64,000 bases of DNA, from NCBI RefSeq assembly GCF_004798585.1, contig NZ_PPXQ01000020.1, forward strand, positions 16,733 to 80,732. The letters run 5' to 3'. The stretch comes from Massilia sp. Mn16-1_5. Its GTDB lineage: Bacteria; Pseudomonadota; Gammaproteobacteria; Burkholderiales; Burkholderiaceae_D. A program made the position numbers and the translations under genes. Every line of letters starts with the position of its first letter. Within the stretch, counting starts at the first letter, position 1. The notes beneath the pieces were generated by a model. It was not told where the DNA came from. It saw nothing but the letters and a program-made list of their open reading frames with translations, and did not search any database. Of the stretch, positions 8,251 to 17,671 are shown piece after piece.

Positions 8251-10728
8251 ATGAATGCAAACGACAAACTGATCGGCACTTCATTACCTCCGCAAGAGGT
8301 GTCGATCGACGTACTGCGCGAGAAATACGCGAAAGGCGATGAAATATCCATCGCCGATGTGCGCCTGCGTGTGGCGCGCGCCCTTGCCGCGCGCGAGGCG
8401 CCGGAGCTGCGCGCCGAGCTGGCCGACCATTTTCTCTGGGCCATGGAGCATGGCTTCGTCCCCGGCGGGCGCATCAACTCCGCCGCCGGCCTCGATCTGA
8501 AAGCCACCCTCATCAATTGCTTCGTCCAGCCGGTCGGCGATTCCGTCACGGGCATCGAAGACAATTTGCCCGGCATCTATACGGCGCTGGCCGAAGCGGC
8601 GGAAACCATGCGCCGCGGCGGCGGCGTCGGCTACGACTTCAGCGCCATCCGTCCCTTCGGCAGCCTGGTGCGCGGCACCCGCTCGCGCGCTTCCGGCCCC
8701 GTCTCCTACATGGAACTGTTCGACGCCTCCTGCCGCACGGTCGAATCGGCCGGCGCCCGGCGTGGCGCCCAGATGGGCGTGCTGCGCATCGATCATCCCG
8801 ACATCGAACGCTTCATCGCGGCGAAAGACCGCGGCGCCCTCTCCAACTTCAACATCTCGGTCGGCGTGAGCGATGCCTTCATGCATGCGTTGGAAGCGGA
8901 TTCCCTGTTCCCGCTGGTGCACCGCGCCGAGCCGGGAGAAGAACTGGTTGGGGCGGGCGCCCACAGGCGCGAGGACGGTCTCTGGGTCTACCGCGAAGTC
9001 CGTGCGCGCAGCCTGTGGGACAGCATCATGGCCTCGACCTACGACCATGCCGAGCCGGGCGTGCTGTTCATCGACCGCATGAATGGCGAGAACAACCTCT
9101 GGTACTGCGAACAGCTGCGCGCGACCAATCCCTGCGGCGAACAGCCCTTGCCCGCCTATGGCTGCTGCGATCTCGGCTCGCTCAATCTCACCAGCTTCGT
9201 ACAAGCGCCCTTCAGCGGCGAGGCCCGCTTCGACTTCGAGCGCATGCAGGAGGTGGCGGCCGTCGCCGTGCGCATGCTCGACCTGGTGCTGGACGCCACC
9301 GAATGGCCGCTGCCGCAGCAGGCGGCCGAAGCACGGGCCAAGCGCCGCATCGGCCTCGGCTTCCTGGGGCTCGGCAGCGCCCTGGTAATGCTGGGCCTGC
9401 GCTACGACGCGCCCGAGGGACGCGCCCTGGCCGCGCGCATCGCCGAGCAGCTGCGCGATGCCGCGTACGCCGCATCCGTGGAGCTGGCGCGCGAAAAAGG
9501 CGCCTTTCCCCTGTTCGACGCCGAGCGCTACCTGGAAGGCGCTTTTGTGTCGCGCCTGCCGCAGGCCTTGCGCGAGTCGATCCGCACGCACGGCATCCGT
9601 AACTCCCATTTGCTCTCGATCGCGCCGACCGGCACCATCGCGCTGGCCTTTGCCGACAATGCCTCGAACGGCATCGAGCCGGCCTATTCCTGGACCTACC
9701 AGCGCAAGAAGCGCATGCCGGACGATTCGATGCGCGCCTACGAGGTGCAGGACCACGCCTGGCGCCTCTACCTGCGGATGCAACCGGATGCGACGCCGGA
9801 GGGTCCGCTGCCGCCCGCCTTCGTCACCGCGCTGCAGATGAGTGCAAGCGACCACCTGCGCATGCTGGAAGCGGTGCAGCCCTTTGTCGACACGGCGATC
9901 TCGAAGACGGTGAACGTGCCGCTTGAGTATCCCTTCGAAGACTTCCGCGGCCTGTACCTGGAAGCCTGGCGCGCCGGCCTGAAGGGGCTGGCGACCTACC
10001 GGCCGAACACGGTGCTGGGCAGCGTGCTCGGCACTGTCCCTGCGAACGACAGCCCTCCCCTGCTGGAAGACGACCCGTTGCGCAAGCGTTTTGATGGCCG
10101 TCCGCTCGGCGAACTCGAGTCGGTTACCTCGAAGATCGAGTATTCGACCCAGGAAGGCCGCAAGACCTTTTATCTGACGGTCAGCTTCATCCGCGCCGAG
10201 GGCGTGGTGGACGGCCTGCCGGTGATGATCGAGCGTCCCTTCGAATTCTTCATGCCGGCCAACCAGAGAAGCGACGGCCAGCAGTGGATCACTTCCTCGA
10301 TGCGCCTGCTGTCGATGCTGGCGCGCGCCGGTGGACCGATTGCCAAGGCCCTGGCCGACATGCGCGACGTGGTCTGGGAAAAGGGACCGGTGCGCTGCGG
10401 CTTCCTGACCCGCGAGGACGGCACCCGCGTACCCGTGTTCCACGACTCGGAAGCGGCGGCGGTCGGCTTCATGCTGCAGCGGATCCTGGTCAATCGCGGC
10501 TTCCTCGACAGCCAGGGCAACCAGGTACCGGTGGCGCAGCTGGCGCGCCAGCTGGCCGCACGCGCACGCGCTGCCGGCCTGGACGCGGCGGACGCAGCCC
10601 CGCTGCCGGCCAGCGCGCCAACAGCGGTGACAGGCGCCAAATGCCCGGAATGCGGCGCCCGGGCGTTGCGCAAGCGCGATGGCTGCACGCGCTGCGAGAA
10701 CTGCCAGTATGTAGGGGAATGCGGCTGA
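8251..10728 (+). CDS. nrdJ: Adenosylcobalamin-dependent (class II) ribonucleoside-diphosphate reductase
   Basis: 825-residue enzyme that reduces ribonucleotides with a B12-generated thiyl radical, independent of oxygen. The class II barrel is clear: CFVQPVGDSVTGI early, RRGGGVGYDFS, NPCGEQPLPAYGCCDLGSLNL near residue 292 with the active-site cysteine, and SIAPTGTIALAFADNASNGIEP. The C-terminus has a zinc-ribbon-like CPECGARALRKRDGCTRC ending CQYVGECG, typical of NrdJ and used for re-reduction. The start at 8251 follows AGGAAG by 5 nt. A second reductase class elsewhere in the genome is likely but not visible here. Confidence 0.95.
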   Translation: MNANDKLIGTSLPPQEVSIDVLREKYAKGDEISIADVRLRVARALAAREAPELRAELADHFLWAMEHGFVPGGRINSAAGLDLKATLINCFVQPVGDSVTGIEDNLPGIYTALAEAAETMRRGGGVGYDFSAIRPFGSLVRGTRSRASGPVSYMELFDASCRTVESAGARRGAQMGVLRIDHPDIERFIAAKDRGALSNFNISVGVSDAFMHALEADSLFPLVHRAEPGEELVGAGAHRREDGLWVYREVRARSLWDSIMASTYDHAEPGVLFIDRMNGENNLWYCEQLRATNPCGEQPLPAYGCCDLGSLNLTSFVQAPFSGEARFDFERMQEVAAVAVRMLDLVLDATEWPLPQQAAEARAKRRIGLGFLGLGSALVMLGLRYDAPEGRALAARIAEQLRDAAYAASVELAREKGAFPLFDAERYLEGAFVSRLPQALRESIRTHGIRNSHLLSIAPTGTIALAFADNASNGIEPAYSWTYQRKKRMPDDSMRAYEVQDHAWRLYLRMQPDATPEGPLPPAFVTALQMSASDHLRMLEAVQPFVDTAISKTVNVPLEYPFEDFRGLYLEAWRAGLKGLATYRPNTVLGSVLGTVPANDSPPLLEDDPLRKRFDGRPLGELESVTSKIEYSTQEGRKTFYLTVSFIRAEGVVDGLPVMIERPFEFFMPANQRSDGQQWITSSMRLLSMLARAGGPIAKALADMRDVVWEKGPVRCGFLTREDGTRVPVFHDSEAAAVGFMLQRILVNRGFLDSQGNQVPVAQLARQLAARARAAGLDAADAAPLPASAPTAVTGAKCPECGARALRKRDGCTRCENCQYVGECG

Positions 10729-10791
10729 GTTATCGCGCCAGGGAGTCCGGCGCGGTGATACCATCACGGGACCAGGCCAATCTCCACGTGC

Positions 10792-11649
10792 ATGACGACC
10801 CAACACATTTCCCACGCCCCCGACGGCGGCATCAATGAAGACCTGATCGCGGTATTCGAATCCGGCGCCACGACCGACCTGCTCGTGCTCGACGGCGCGA
10901 CCTCGGTCGCCGATGCCGATTACGTCGACGCGCGCCAGGGCGACGTCGCCTGGTTCGTGCAGGCCTTTGCCGCCGAAATGGAAGGCGCGATCGCCGCCAG
11001 CCTGTCCCAGGGCGCGACCGTGCGCAAGGCGGTCGACGCCGTGCACCGCCGTTACCGCGCGCTGGCCGCCGGCGCGGCCATTCCCCTGTACGCGCATCCG
11101 CTGGCGGCCCTCACCTGGATCCGGGTCCGCCGCATGGCCGATCATCTCGAGCTCTCGCTCTACTGCCTGGGCGACTGCAAAACCTTCGCCATCGATGCCG
11201 CGGGCGCCGTGCACGATCTCGATCCCTACGTGAATCCGTACGAAGCCGTGCTGCAGGAAGCGATCGGCGCGCTCGACCTGGCGGAGGTGAGCGATCCGTT
11301 TGTAAAGCGCGCGCGCCTGCTGCCGATGCTGCGCGCGCGGCGCGAGGCCCAGCACGGCGCCCCGGCGCCGGAAGGGCTGTGCCTGGCGCCGCAGGGCGAA
11401 TTCAAGGCGCGTGAGTATGCACTGCGCCTGCCGCTGGACAGCGCCGTGCTGGCGATGACCGACGGCTTTTACCGCCTGGTCGATCCCTACGGCCTGTATG
11501 CGGTGGAAGAACTGGCGCAACGCTGCCGCAGCCTGGGGCTGGCGGCGCTGCTGGACGAATTGCGCGCCTTCGAGGCCGCGCGGGCAAACGCCACGCTGGC
11601 CGTGAAAAGTGCCGACGATGCATCGGCGCTGCTGTGGAGAACACATTGA
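10792..11649 (+). CDS. PP2C-like protein serine/threonine phosphatase
   Basis: 285-residue protein with a minimal PP2C layout: an N-terminal NEDLIAVFESG and LLVLDGATSV metal-binding region, YCLGDCKTF in the middle, LAMTDGFYRLVDPYG, and a C-terminal KSADDASALLW where DD would be the distal metal ligand. The canonical DGxG appears as DGAT. PP2C enzymes remove phosphate from Ser/Thr in stress or cell-envelope control; no partner kinase is adjacent. The stop overlaps the start of the following OmpH-like gene, which suggests an operon. Substrate unknown. Confidence 0.72.
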   Translation: MTTQHISHAPDGGINEDLIAVFESGATTDLLVLDGATSVADADYVDARQGDVAWFVQAFAAEMEGAIAASLSQGATVRKAVDAVHRRYRALAAGAAIPLYAHPLAALTWIRVRRMADHLELSLYCLGDCKTFAIDAAGAVHDLDPYVNPYEAVLQEAIGALDLAEVSDPFVKRARLLPMLRARREAQHGAPAPEGLCLAPQGEFKAREYALRLPLDSAVLAMTDGFYRLVDPYGLYAVEELAQRCRSLGLAALLDELRAFEAARANATLAVKSADDASALLWRTH

Positions 11650-12170
11650 ACAAGCAACTGAAACATGCGACTGCGGTCTGCTTCGCACTCGGCCTGGCGT
11701 GGTCTGCATCCGCCGCTGCGCAAGACATCGGCCGCCCATCCGAAGTACGGGTCGCCGTCGTCAACGTCGAGCGCCTGCTGGCCGACTCGCAGCGTGCCCG
11801 CGCCACCGCCGCGAAAATCGAGGCCGACTTCCTGCCGCGCCGCGAACGCATCGCCGCCCAGCTGCGCCAGCTGCGCGCGCTGTCGGCCAAGCTCGAGCTG
11901 GATGCGCCCCACCTCGACGACCGCGAAAAACTGGTGCGCTCGCGCGCCGTGGGCGAACTCGAACGGACGATTGCCCGCGCCCAGGCGCAGATCAGCGACG
12001 ACTACGCCGATCGCACGGCAGCCGAGCGCGCCGCCCTGGCCAAGCGCATCCATGACCTGATCCAGAAGCTGCCGGCCCAGCTGGGCGTGGACGTGGTCCT
12101 GACGCGCACGGTGTGGCACCGGCCGCAGATCGACGTGACCGACAAAGTGGCCGCCATGCTCGACCGCTGA
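11646..12170 (+). CDS. OmpH/Skp-family periplasmic protein
   Basis: Exported protein of about 174 residues with signal peptide (ATAVCFALGLAWSASAAAQD), then VRVAVVNVERLLADSQRA, the start motif of the OmpH/Skp family, and a long charged alpha-helical stretch expected to form the tentacle coiled coil. Skp-like proteins chaperone outer membrane proteins in the periplasm. A TTG start at 11646 is preferred because GGAG (11636-11639) lies 6 nt upstream and the TTG overlaps the previous TGA stop; a GTG at 11634 lacks a ribosome site. This is probably a paralogue, since the main skp gene usually sits beside bamA. Confidence 0.78.
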   Translation: MNKQLKHATAVCFALGLAWSASAAAQDIGRPSEVRVAVVNVERLLADSQRARATAAKIEADFLPRRERIAAQLRQLRALSAKLELDAPHLDDREKLVRSRAVGELERTIARAQAQISDDYADRTAAERAALAKRIHDLIQKLPAQLGVDVVLTRTVWHRPQIDVTDKVAAMLDR

Positions 12171-12203
12171 GGCCGGCGTGGCCTCGGCGCCACGTCTGCC
12201 AAA

Positions 12204-12248
12204 TTTTATCCGGGTATTATTGCCATCCTATTTTTATCCGGGTAATAT
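12204..12248. repeat. Tandem TTTTATCCGGGTA(A/T)TAT motif upstream of the DUF2239 gene
   Basis: Two near-identical 17-bp copies, TTTTATCCGGGTATTAT at 12204-12220 and TTTTATCCGGGTAATAT at 12232-12248, with a 28-bp period, 46 bp before the DUF2239 start. Each copy contains a -10-like TATTAT or TAATAT hexamer. They may be paired operators or tandem promoters. Confidence 0.7.
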
Positions 12249-12293
12249 CTCCTCATTCGCGCTCGCCCGAGCGCGCCTCATAGGGAGAGTCAT

Positions 12294-12863
12294 ATGTATC
12301 CAAGTCATTGCATCGCCTTTGCCGGGACCGAGCTCCTGGCCAGGGGCGAACTCGTCGACGTCGTGCGCGCCGTGAAGGCCGCGCTCGACCAGGGCACCGA
12401 GCGCTCGGTCGCCCTGCTCGACGCCGCCACCAGCAAGCCGGTTGAGATCAATTTCATCGGGACGGAAGAAGAAGTCCTGCAGCGCATCCCGCGTGCCCCC
12501 GGCCGTAGCGCCGGCCGTCCCAAGCTGGGCGTGGTCCCGCGCGAAGTGACCCTGCTGCCGCGCCACTGGGAATGGTTGTCGAAACAGCCGGGTGGCGCCT
12601 CGGTGGCGCTGCGTAAGCTCGTCGAACACGCCTCGCGCGATGCGGTGGCGGCCGACACCATGCGCGAAGCGCGCGATGCGGCGTATCGCTTCATGCACGA
12701 GTTGATGGGCGACGCGCCGGGTTTCGAGGAAGCGTCGCGCGCCTTGTTCGCGGCCGACGGCGAGCGCTTCCGCAGCCTGGTGGCGGACTGGCCGAAGGAT
12801 GTGCGCGCGCACCTGCTGGAGCTGGCAGGGCCGGCCTTCGCGACACAGGCACCGGCAGCGTGA
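12294..12863 (+). CDS. DUF2239 family protein
   Basis: 189-residue cytoplasmic protein of the DUF2239 type. Recognisable stretches are CIAFAGTELLARGEL at the N-terminus, a central GRPKLGVVPREVTLLPRHWEWL, GGASVALRKLVEHA, and a helical C-terminal part ending FRSLVADWPKDVRAHL. The middle block reads like a DNA-binding or nucleotide-handling module, but no function is established. GGGAGAG precedes the ATG. The gene stands alone between a tandem upstream repeat and a strong terminator. Confidence 0.8.
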   Translation: MYPSHCIAFAGTELLARGELVDVVRAVKAALDQGTERSVALLDAATSKPVEINFIGTEEEVLQRIPRAPGRSAGRPKLGVVPREVTLLPRHWEWLSKQPGGASVALRKLVEHASRDAVAADTMREARDAAYRFMHELMGDAPGFEEASRALFAADGERFRSLVADWPKDVRAHLLELAGPAFATQAPAA

Positions 12864-12868
12864 AGGAA

Positions 12869-12904
12869 AAAAATGCCCGGTCGGGTGACCGGGCATTTTT
12901 ATTC
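12869..12904. terminator. Rho-independent terminator
   Basis: Hairpin ATGCCCGGTC..GACCGGGCAT with A-run before and T-run after. It lies between the convergent DUF2239 gene and the M16 peptidase gene and can serve both. Confidence 0.9.
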
Positions 12905-12926
12905 TTACTAACAGGACCGCCAGGAC

Positions 12927-15743
12927 TTACTTGGCGCTGCTCGCTTCCTTCGCGGCCTTGGCGAAATCGCCCGCCGCGATGAAGGAGATGGCGCCCGGCT
13001 TGATGTACTCGCGCATGGCTTCGTTCACCTGCGCCAGCGTCAGCTTGCGTACCTGGTCCTCGATTGCCGCATCGAAGGCCATGGTGCGATCCATGGTCAG
13101 GTAGTCGGACAGGGCATTGGCCAACGCCTCGTCCGAAGTGCGCGAGACTTCCTCGCCCTGCAGCCAGCCCTTCTTCGCTTCAGCCAGTTCCGCTTCCGTG
13201 AAACCTTCGCTCACGGCGCGCTGGAGCTCTTCGCGCAGCACCGCTTCCACCTTGGCCGTGTTCTGCGGCGCGCTCATCGCGTAGGCCATCCAGATGCCGG
13301 CCGGGTCGCGCGCCGGGATGCTCAGCTGCGAGCCGACGCCATAGGACAGGCCCTCCTTCTGGCGGATGCGGTCGGCCAGGCGCGAACGCAGGGCGCCGCC
13401 GCCGAGCATGTAGTCCGCCATCACCAGTGTCGGATAGGCTTTCGCGTCGTTCCTGAGCGGCACCGGGTGCACGGCCAGCAGCAGGCTGCTCGCCTTGTCC
13501 GGCGTTTCCAGCGCCAGCTTCTGGCCGGCGACCGACTTGATGCTGCCTGGTACGCGCACGAATTTCTGCTGCGCGTTCCAGTTACCGTACAGGCGCTCGA
13601 CTTGCGCCTTCAGCGCGGCCGGATCGAAGTCGCCGACCGCGGCGAAGGTGGCGTTGTCGGCGCCGTAGAAGGCGGTGTGGAAGGCCCTGACCTCCTCCAC
13701 CGTGGTCGCCTTCTGCGCGGCCAGCTTCTCTTCCAGGGTCAGCACGTGCTTGACGTGGCCTTCCGGCGTCGTGTCGAGCAGGCGCGAGAGCGCCACGCTG
13801 GCTTGCGGGTTCGGCTCCGGAATCGACTGCTCGGTGGCGTTCACGTTCGCGCGCTGGAACTCGCCGAATTCGGCTGGCGTGAAGGCCGGCTTCTTGAGCA
13901 TCTCGGCCACCAGGTCCATCACGGCGGGCAGGTTCTCGCGCGTGGTGGTGACCGAGGCGACCAGGCCTTCGGCGCCGCCCGAGATGCGGGTCTGGGCCTT
14001 GAGCTTGTCGAACATGTCCTTCAGCTGCTGGCGCGATTTATCTTGCGTGCCGTAGCTCAGCAGGCCGGCCGCGAAGGCGCCGGCGGTCGCCTTGTTGCGC
14101 AGTGCTTCCTCGGTGCCGAAGCGCAGCCGCACCGTCGCGGTCACCAGGCCGCCCTTGGTCTTCTTCGGCAGCAGCGCGCCCTTCAGGCCATTGGCCAGCT
14201 TGAAGCGCTGGGTGCGCGATTCGATGTTGGCCGGGCTCGGGTCGAACATCTCGCCCTGCGCCACGACTTCGCGGCCCTTGTAGTCCTTGACCATGGCGGC
14301 GACGTCGACCATGCCCGGCACGATGGTGCGGTCGGCGGCGTCGGTCGGGATGAACACGCCCAGGGTGCGGTTCGAGGCCTTCAGGTATTTTTCGGCCGCG
14401 GCCTGCACGGCCTTGGCATCGGTCTTTTCGACCTGGTCGCGGTTCACGAAGAACAGGCGCCAGTCGCCCGCCGCCATGGCTTCGGTCAGGCCGATCGTCA
14501 GGCGCGCGCTGTTGTTCAGGGCCAGGTCGATGTTTTTGGCGATGGCCTGGCGCGCACGCGCCACTTCTTCCTCGGTCACCGGATTCGCTTTCAGGTCTTC
14601 CAGCACCTTGAGCAGCGCGTCCTGGGTCGGCGCCAGCGGCTGGCCTTTCGGCACGACGGCGCCGAAGATGCGGTAGCCAGGTTCGAGGTTGCTGACCGCC
14701 GAGAGGTCCAGGCGCGTGGCCAGCTTGGTTTCGACCAGGGCCTTGTGCAGGCGGCCCGACGGCGCATCGACCAGCACGTGGGCCAGCACTTCGAGCGCCG
14801 CGGCGTCCGGATGGCCGCTCGGCGCCACGTGGTAGCCGGCGCCGACGTACTGGGTACCGCCGGTGCGGCGCACGGTGACGGCGCGTTCGCCGTCCTGGGT
14901 CGGTTCGGCCGTGTAGGTCGGCTGGATCACGCGTGTCGGCTTCGGGATCTTGCCGAACAGGGTATTGATCTGGGCCAGCACCTTGGCTTCGTCGAAGCGG
15001 CCTGCCACGATCAGCAGCGCGTTGTCCGGCTGGTAGTACTGCTTATAAAAAGCGCGCAGGCGCAGGATGTTCACCTGCTCGATGTCGGAACGGGCGCCGA
15101 TGGTCGACTTGCCGTAGTTGTGCCAGTCGTAGGCGACCGCCTGCAGGCGCTCGGTGGTGACGCCGATCGGATCGCTTTCGCCGATCTCGAATTCGTTGCG
15201 CACGACCGTCATCTCGCCCTTGTTGGTTTTGGTATTCCACAGGTCGTCCTGGGAAATCGGCGAGTTGATCATGCGGTCCGCTTCCAGCGCCAGCATGAGT
15301 TTCAGGTTATCGTCGTTGGCCGGGAAAGTCGCATAGTAATTGGTGCGGTCGTACCAGGTGGTGCCGTTGAAATCGGCGCCCAGGCCATTCAATACTTCGA
15401 CCGGGCTTTTCGTGCCCTTCTTGACGCCGAAATTGGCGGTCGGCTTGAACAGCAGGTGTTCCAGCAAGTGCGCCATGCCGGTCTCGCCATAGTTTTCGTG
15501 GCGCGAGCCGACCATGTAGACCATATTCGTCGTCAGCGTCGGCTTGGAGGCATCCGGAAACAGCAGGACGCGCATGCCATTGCGCAGGCGGTATTCGGTG
15601 ATGCCTTCCACCGAGGTGACTTTCACCGGGCCGGCCGCTGCTGCTGCCACGGCGGACTTCGCCTGCTGGGGCGCGGCCGGACCTGCTGCAAACGCCGGCG
15701 ACAGGATGCCGGCACTGACCATCAACGCAATGAGAACTTTCAC
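12927..15743 (-). CDS. M16 family zinc metallopeptidase, two-domain, exported
   Basis: 938-residue periplasmic insulinase/pitrilysin-like peptidase. A signal peptide (MKVLIALMVSAGILSPAFAA) is followed by an active M16 domain with the inverted zinc motif HLLEH (GMAHLLEHLLFKP) and its downstream glutamate region (EADRM, NEFEIGES). The second half repeats the M16 fold (TATVRLRFGTEEAL, GGALRSRLADRIRQKEGLSYG) but lacks HxxEH, as usual for the inactive partner domain. It probably degrades peptides in the periplasm. It is divergent from apt across a 345-bp AT-rich gap. Confidence 0.92.
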   Translation of the reverse strand: MKVLIALMVSAGILSPAFAAGPAAPQQAKSAVAAAAAGPVKVTSVEGITEYRLRNGMRVLLFPDASKPTLTTNMVYMVGSRHENYGETGMAHLLEHLLFKPTANFGVKKGTKSPVEVLNGLGADFNGTTWYDRTNYYATFPANDDNLKLMLALEADRMINSPISQDDLWNTKTNKGEMTVVRNEFEIGESDPIGVTTERLQAVAYDWHNYGKSTIGARSDIEQVNILRLRAFYKQYYQPDNALLIVAGRFDEAKVLAQINTLFGKIPKPTRVIQPTYTAEPTQDGERAVTVRRTGGTQYVGAGYHVAPSGHPDAAALEVLAHVLVDAPSGRLHKALVETKLATRLDLSAVSNLEPGYRIFGAVVPKGQPLAPTQDALLKVLEDLKANPVTEEEVARARQAIAKNIDLALNNSARLTIGLTEAMAAGDWRLFFVNRDQVEKTDAKAVQAAAEKYLKASNRTLGVFIPTDAADRTIVPGMVDVAAMVKDYKGREVVAQGEMFDPSPANIESRTQRFKLANGLKGALLPKKTKGGLVTATVRLRFGTEEALRNKATAGAFAAGLLSYGTQDKSRQQLKDMFDKLKAQTRISGGAEGLVASVTTTRENLPAVMDLVAEMLKKPAFTPAEFGEFQRANVNATEQSIPEPNPQASVALSRLLDTTPEGHVKHVLTLEEKLAAQKATTVEEVRAFHTAFYGADNATFAAVGDFDPAALKAQVERLYGNWNAQQKFVRVPGSIKSVAGQKLALETPDKASSLLLAVHPVPLRNDAKAYPTLVMADYMLGGGALRSRLADRIRQKEGLSYGVGSQLSIPARDPAGIWMAYAMSAPQNTAKVEAVLREELQRAVSEGFTEAELAEAKKGWLQGEEVSRTSDEALANALSDYLTMDRTMAFDAAIEDQVRKLTLAQVNEAMREYIKPGAISFIAAGDFAKAAKEASSAK

Positions 15744-16088
15744 GTTTTATTATCCCGATTTATTTATACATATACAGACGCGATTTATATGTTCGCGCCC
15801 GCCCTATTCAACAACGTCGCTATTCAAACTGCGTAATGGCGATTCGCTGCATTCCCTAATTTGATCCTTAACAATGCCGTCCGGCTTGCTTAATGTCAAT
15901 GCCGAATTAATTGGCCCGTCATGACGATTTAAATAAACAGACTAAATAGAGATGGTGCAACACATCATTGCCGAAGCGTTTATCGGTCCATGCCGCGGCC
16001 CTGGTCCGGCAAGGGCCGCGCAGGCTTTGCGCAGACAGGCGATAATGGTCGCCCTCATACGTTTCACCCACACGACCATCTACCTCAC
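15744..16088. other. AT-rich divergent intergenic region
   Basis: Region between the M16 peptidase and apt. It is clearly AT-richer than its neighbours and presumably carries both promoters. I see no RNA gene or convincing small ORF in it. Confidence 0.5.
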
Positions 16089-16601
16089 ATGAACGATTTC
16101 AACAGCGTTCCGCTCGAATTTTTTCAGGACTACCCGGTACCGGGCGTCAACTTTATCGATGTTGGCTGCATTTTCGATAATCCTGAGCATTGGCGCCTCG
16201 CCATCGATACCTTGCACGCGGCGACCGACGGCTTGCACTTCGACTTCATCCTTGCGATGGATGCGCGTGGATTCATGATCGCGGGCGCCCTTGCCCTCGA
16301 ACACAAGGTCGGCTTTGCCATGGCGCGCAAGGCGGGCAAATTGCCCGGCAAGGCGATCAGCATCGATTACCAGCGCGAATACGGCAGCGCGACCATCGAG
16401 ATCCAGCCGGAGCGCATCAAGGGCCAGCGCGTGCTGATCGTCGACGATGTGCTGGCCACCGGCGGCACCATCGAAGCGGCCGCCTCCCTGCTGCGCCAGC
16501 TTGGAAAAGAGGTCGTCGGTGCAGCGGCGCTGTTCGATATCGCTTTCTTCAGGGACAAGCGCGCGCTGACGATGCCGATCGTGACCTTGCGCGACGTCTG
16601 A
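16089..16601 (+). CDS. apt: Adenine phosphoribosyltransferase
   Basis: 170-residue purine salvage enzyme converting adenine and PRPP to AMP. The PRPP loop is VLIVDDVLATGGTIEAA; FQDYPVPGVNFIDVG and DARGFMIAGALA match the Apt N-terminal and flexible-loop regions. The start at 16089 (MNDFNSVPLEFF) gives a normal family length; an upstream in-frame start would add unlike sequence. comM begins about 110 bp downstream on the same strand. Confidence 0.9.
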   Translation: MNDFNSVPLEFFQDYPVPGVNFIDVGCIFDNPEHWRLAIDTLHAATDGLHFDFILAMDARGFMIAGALALEHKVGFAMARKAGKLPGKAISIDYQREYGSATIEIQPERIKGQRVLIVDDVLATGGTIEAAASLLRQLGKEVVGAAALFDIAFFRDKRALTMPIVTLRDV

Positions 16602-16711
16602 CCCCTTCTCCAGGCACCTGAACCTGCAGGCGCCGCACGCTTGGGTGCGCTCAACAAGTGGCCTCCAAAGCGGTGCCACCATCCTGCGAGTCCCTACTTG
16701 CCAGGAAGCCC

Positions 16712-17575
16712 ATGAGCCTCGCCGTGTTACGCAGCCGCGCCCTGTCCGGCATGGAAGCCCCCGCCGTCAGCGTCGAAGTCCACCTGGCCAACGGCCTCCC
16801 TGGTCTGACCATCGTCGGCCTTCCCGATGCCGAGGTACGCGAAGCGAAGGACCGGGTGCGCGCCGCCTTGCAGAACGTCGGCTTCGAGATGCCGGCGCGG
16901 CGCATTACCGTCAACCTGGCGCCGGCCGACCTGCCGAAGGAATCCGGCCGCTTCGACCTGCCGATCGCGCTCGGCATCCTGGCGGCGTCCGGCCAGATCC
17001 CGGCGCAGGAACTGGAGCGCTACGAGTTCGCCGGCGAGTTGTCGCTATCCGGACAGTTACGTCCGGTTCGCGGCGCGCTGGCGATGACCTTTGCCATCGG
17101 GCGCAGCAGCCAGGGTACGCGGCGCGCCTTCATCCTGCCGCGGGCGAATGCCGACGAGGCGGCGCTGGTGATGGACGCGGCCATCTACCCGGCCGATACG
17201 CTGTTGCAGGTGTGCGCCCACTTCGCGTCCGGCGACGGCGCCGCGCGGCTCGACCGCTACCGCAACGAGCGGCCGGGAGAAGCCGTGAACTATCCCGACT
17301 TTAGCGATGTGAAGGGCCAGCAGCATGCGAAGCGGGCGCTGGAGATCGCCGCGGCCGGCAGCCATTCGCTGCTGCTGATGGGGCCGCCAGGCGCCGGCAA
17401 AAGCATGCTGGCGGCGCGCTTTCCGGGCCTGCTGCCGCCGATGACGGACGAGGAAGCGCTGGAAGCGGCCGCCGTGCAATCGCTGAACGGCAGTTTTTCC
17501 GCCGAGCGCTGGCGGGTGCGCCCCTTCCGCAGTCCGCATCACACCAGCTCGGGCGTGGCCCTTGTCGGCGGCGGC
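16712..17575 (+). pseudogene. comM: comM (yifB) 5' half, interrupted by the transposon
   Basis: First 288 codons of the ComM/YifB magnesium-chelatase-like AAA helicase, which promotes branch migration during natural transformation. The start at 16712 (MSLAVLRSRALSGMEAP) follows AGGAAG. The ChlI N-terminal domain is complete and Walker A (LLMGPPGAGKS) is present. The frame is intact up to SSGVALVGGG, then runs into the transposon and stops after four codons. Walker B and the sensor region lie in the other half at 57984-58637. Joining the halves gives 505 residues, the family length. The interrupted protein cannot hydrolyse ATP normally. Confidence 0.96.
17571..17575. repeat. Target-site duplication, left copy (GCGGC)
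   Basis: GCGGC immediately before the left terminal repeat, identical to 57979-57983 after the right end. Five base pairs is the Tn7-family duplication length. Confidence 0.95.
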
Positions 17576-17622
17576 TGTCAATTCCACTAATTAATGCGAC
17601 TGCACACTTAAAACCGCGACTC
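17576..17622. repeat. Transposon left end: inverted repeat and two TnsB-type sites
   Basis: The 15-bp terminal repeat is followed by TGCGACTG (17595-17602) and CGCGACTC (17615-17622), matching in inverted orientation the CAGTCGCG sites at the right end. Fewer sites than on the right, as in Tn7 where the ends are asymmetric. Confidence 0.85.
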
Positions 17623-17671
17623 GGAATGCTTCTGGTTTGTCCGAACCTATCGTCCAGACAGGTAAGAGAAC

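Noticed and set aside
8284..11739. Very long open frame on the minus strand opposite nrdJ and the PP2C gene
   Set aside because: Codon-shadow of high-GC coding sequence; composition is His/Arg/Gly/Gln-rich without any domain, while the plus strand encodes clear NrdJ.
13467..15836. Long plus-strand frame opposite the M16 peptidase
   Set aside because: Antisense shadow: low-complexity Arg/His/Gly sequence; the minus strand carries an unmistakable M16 peptidase.
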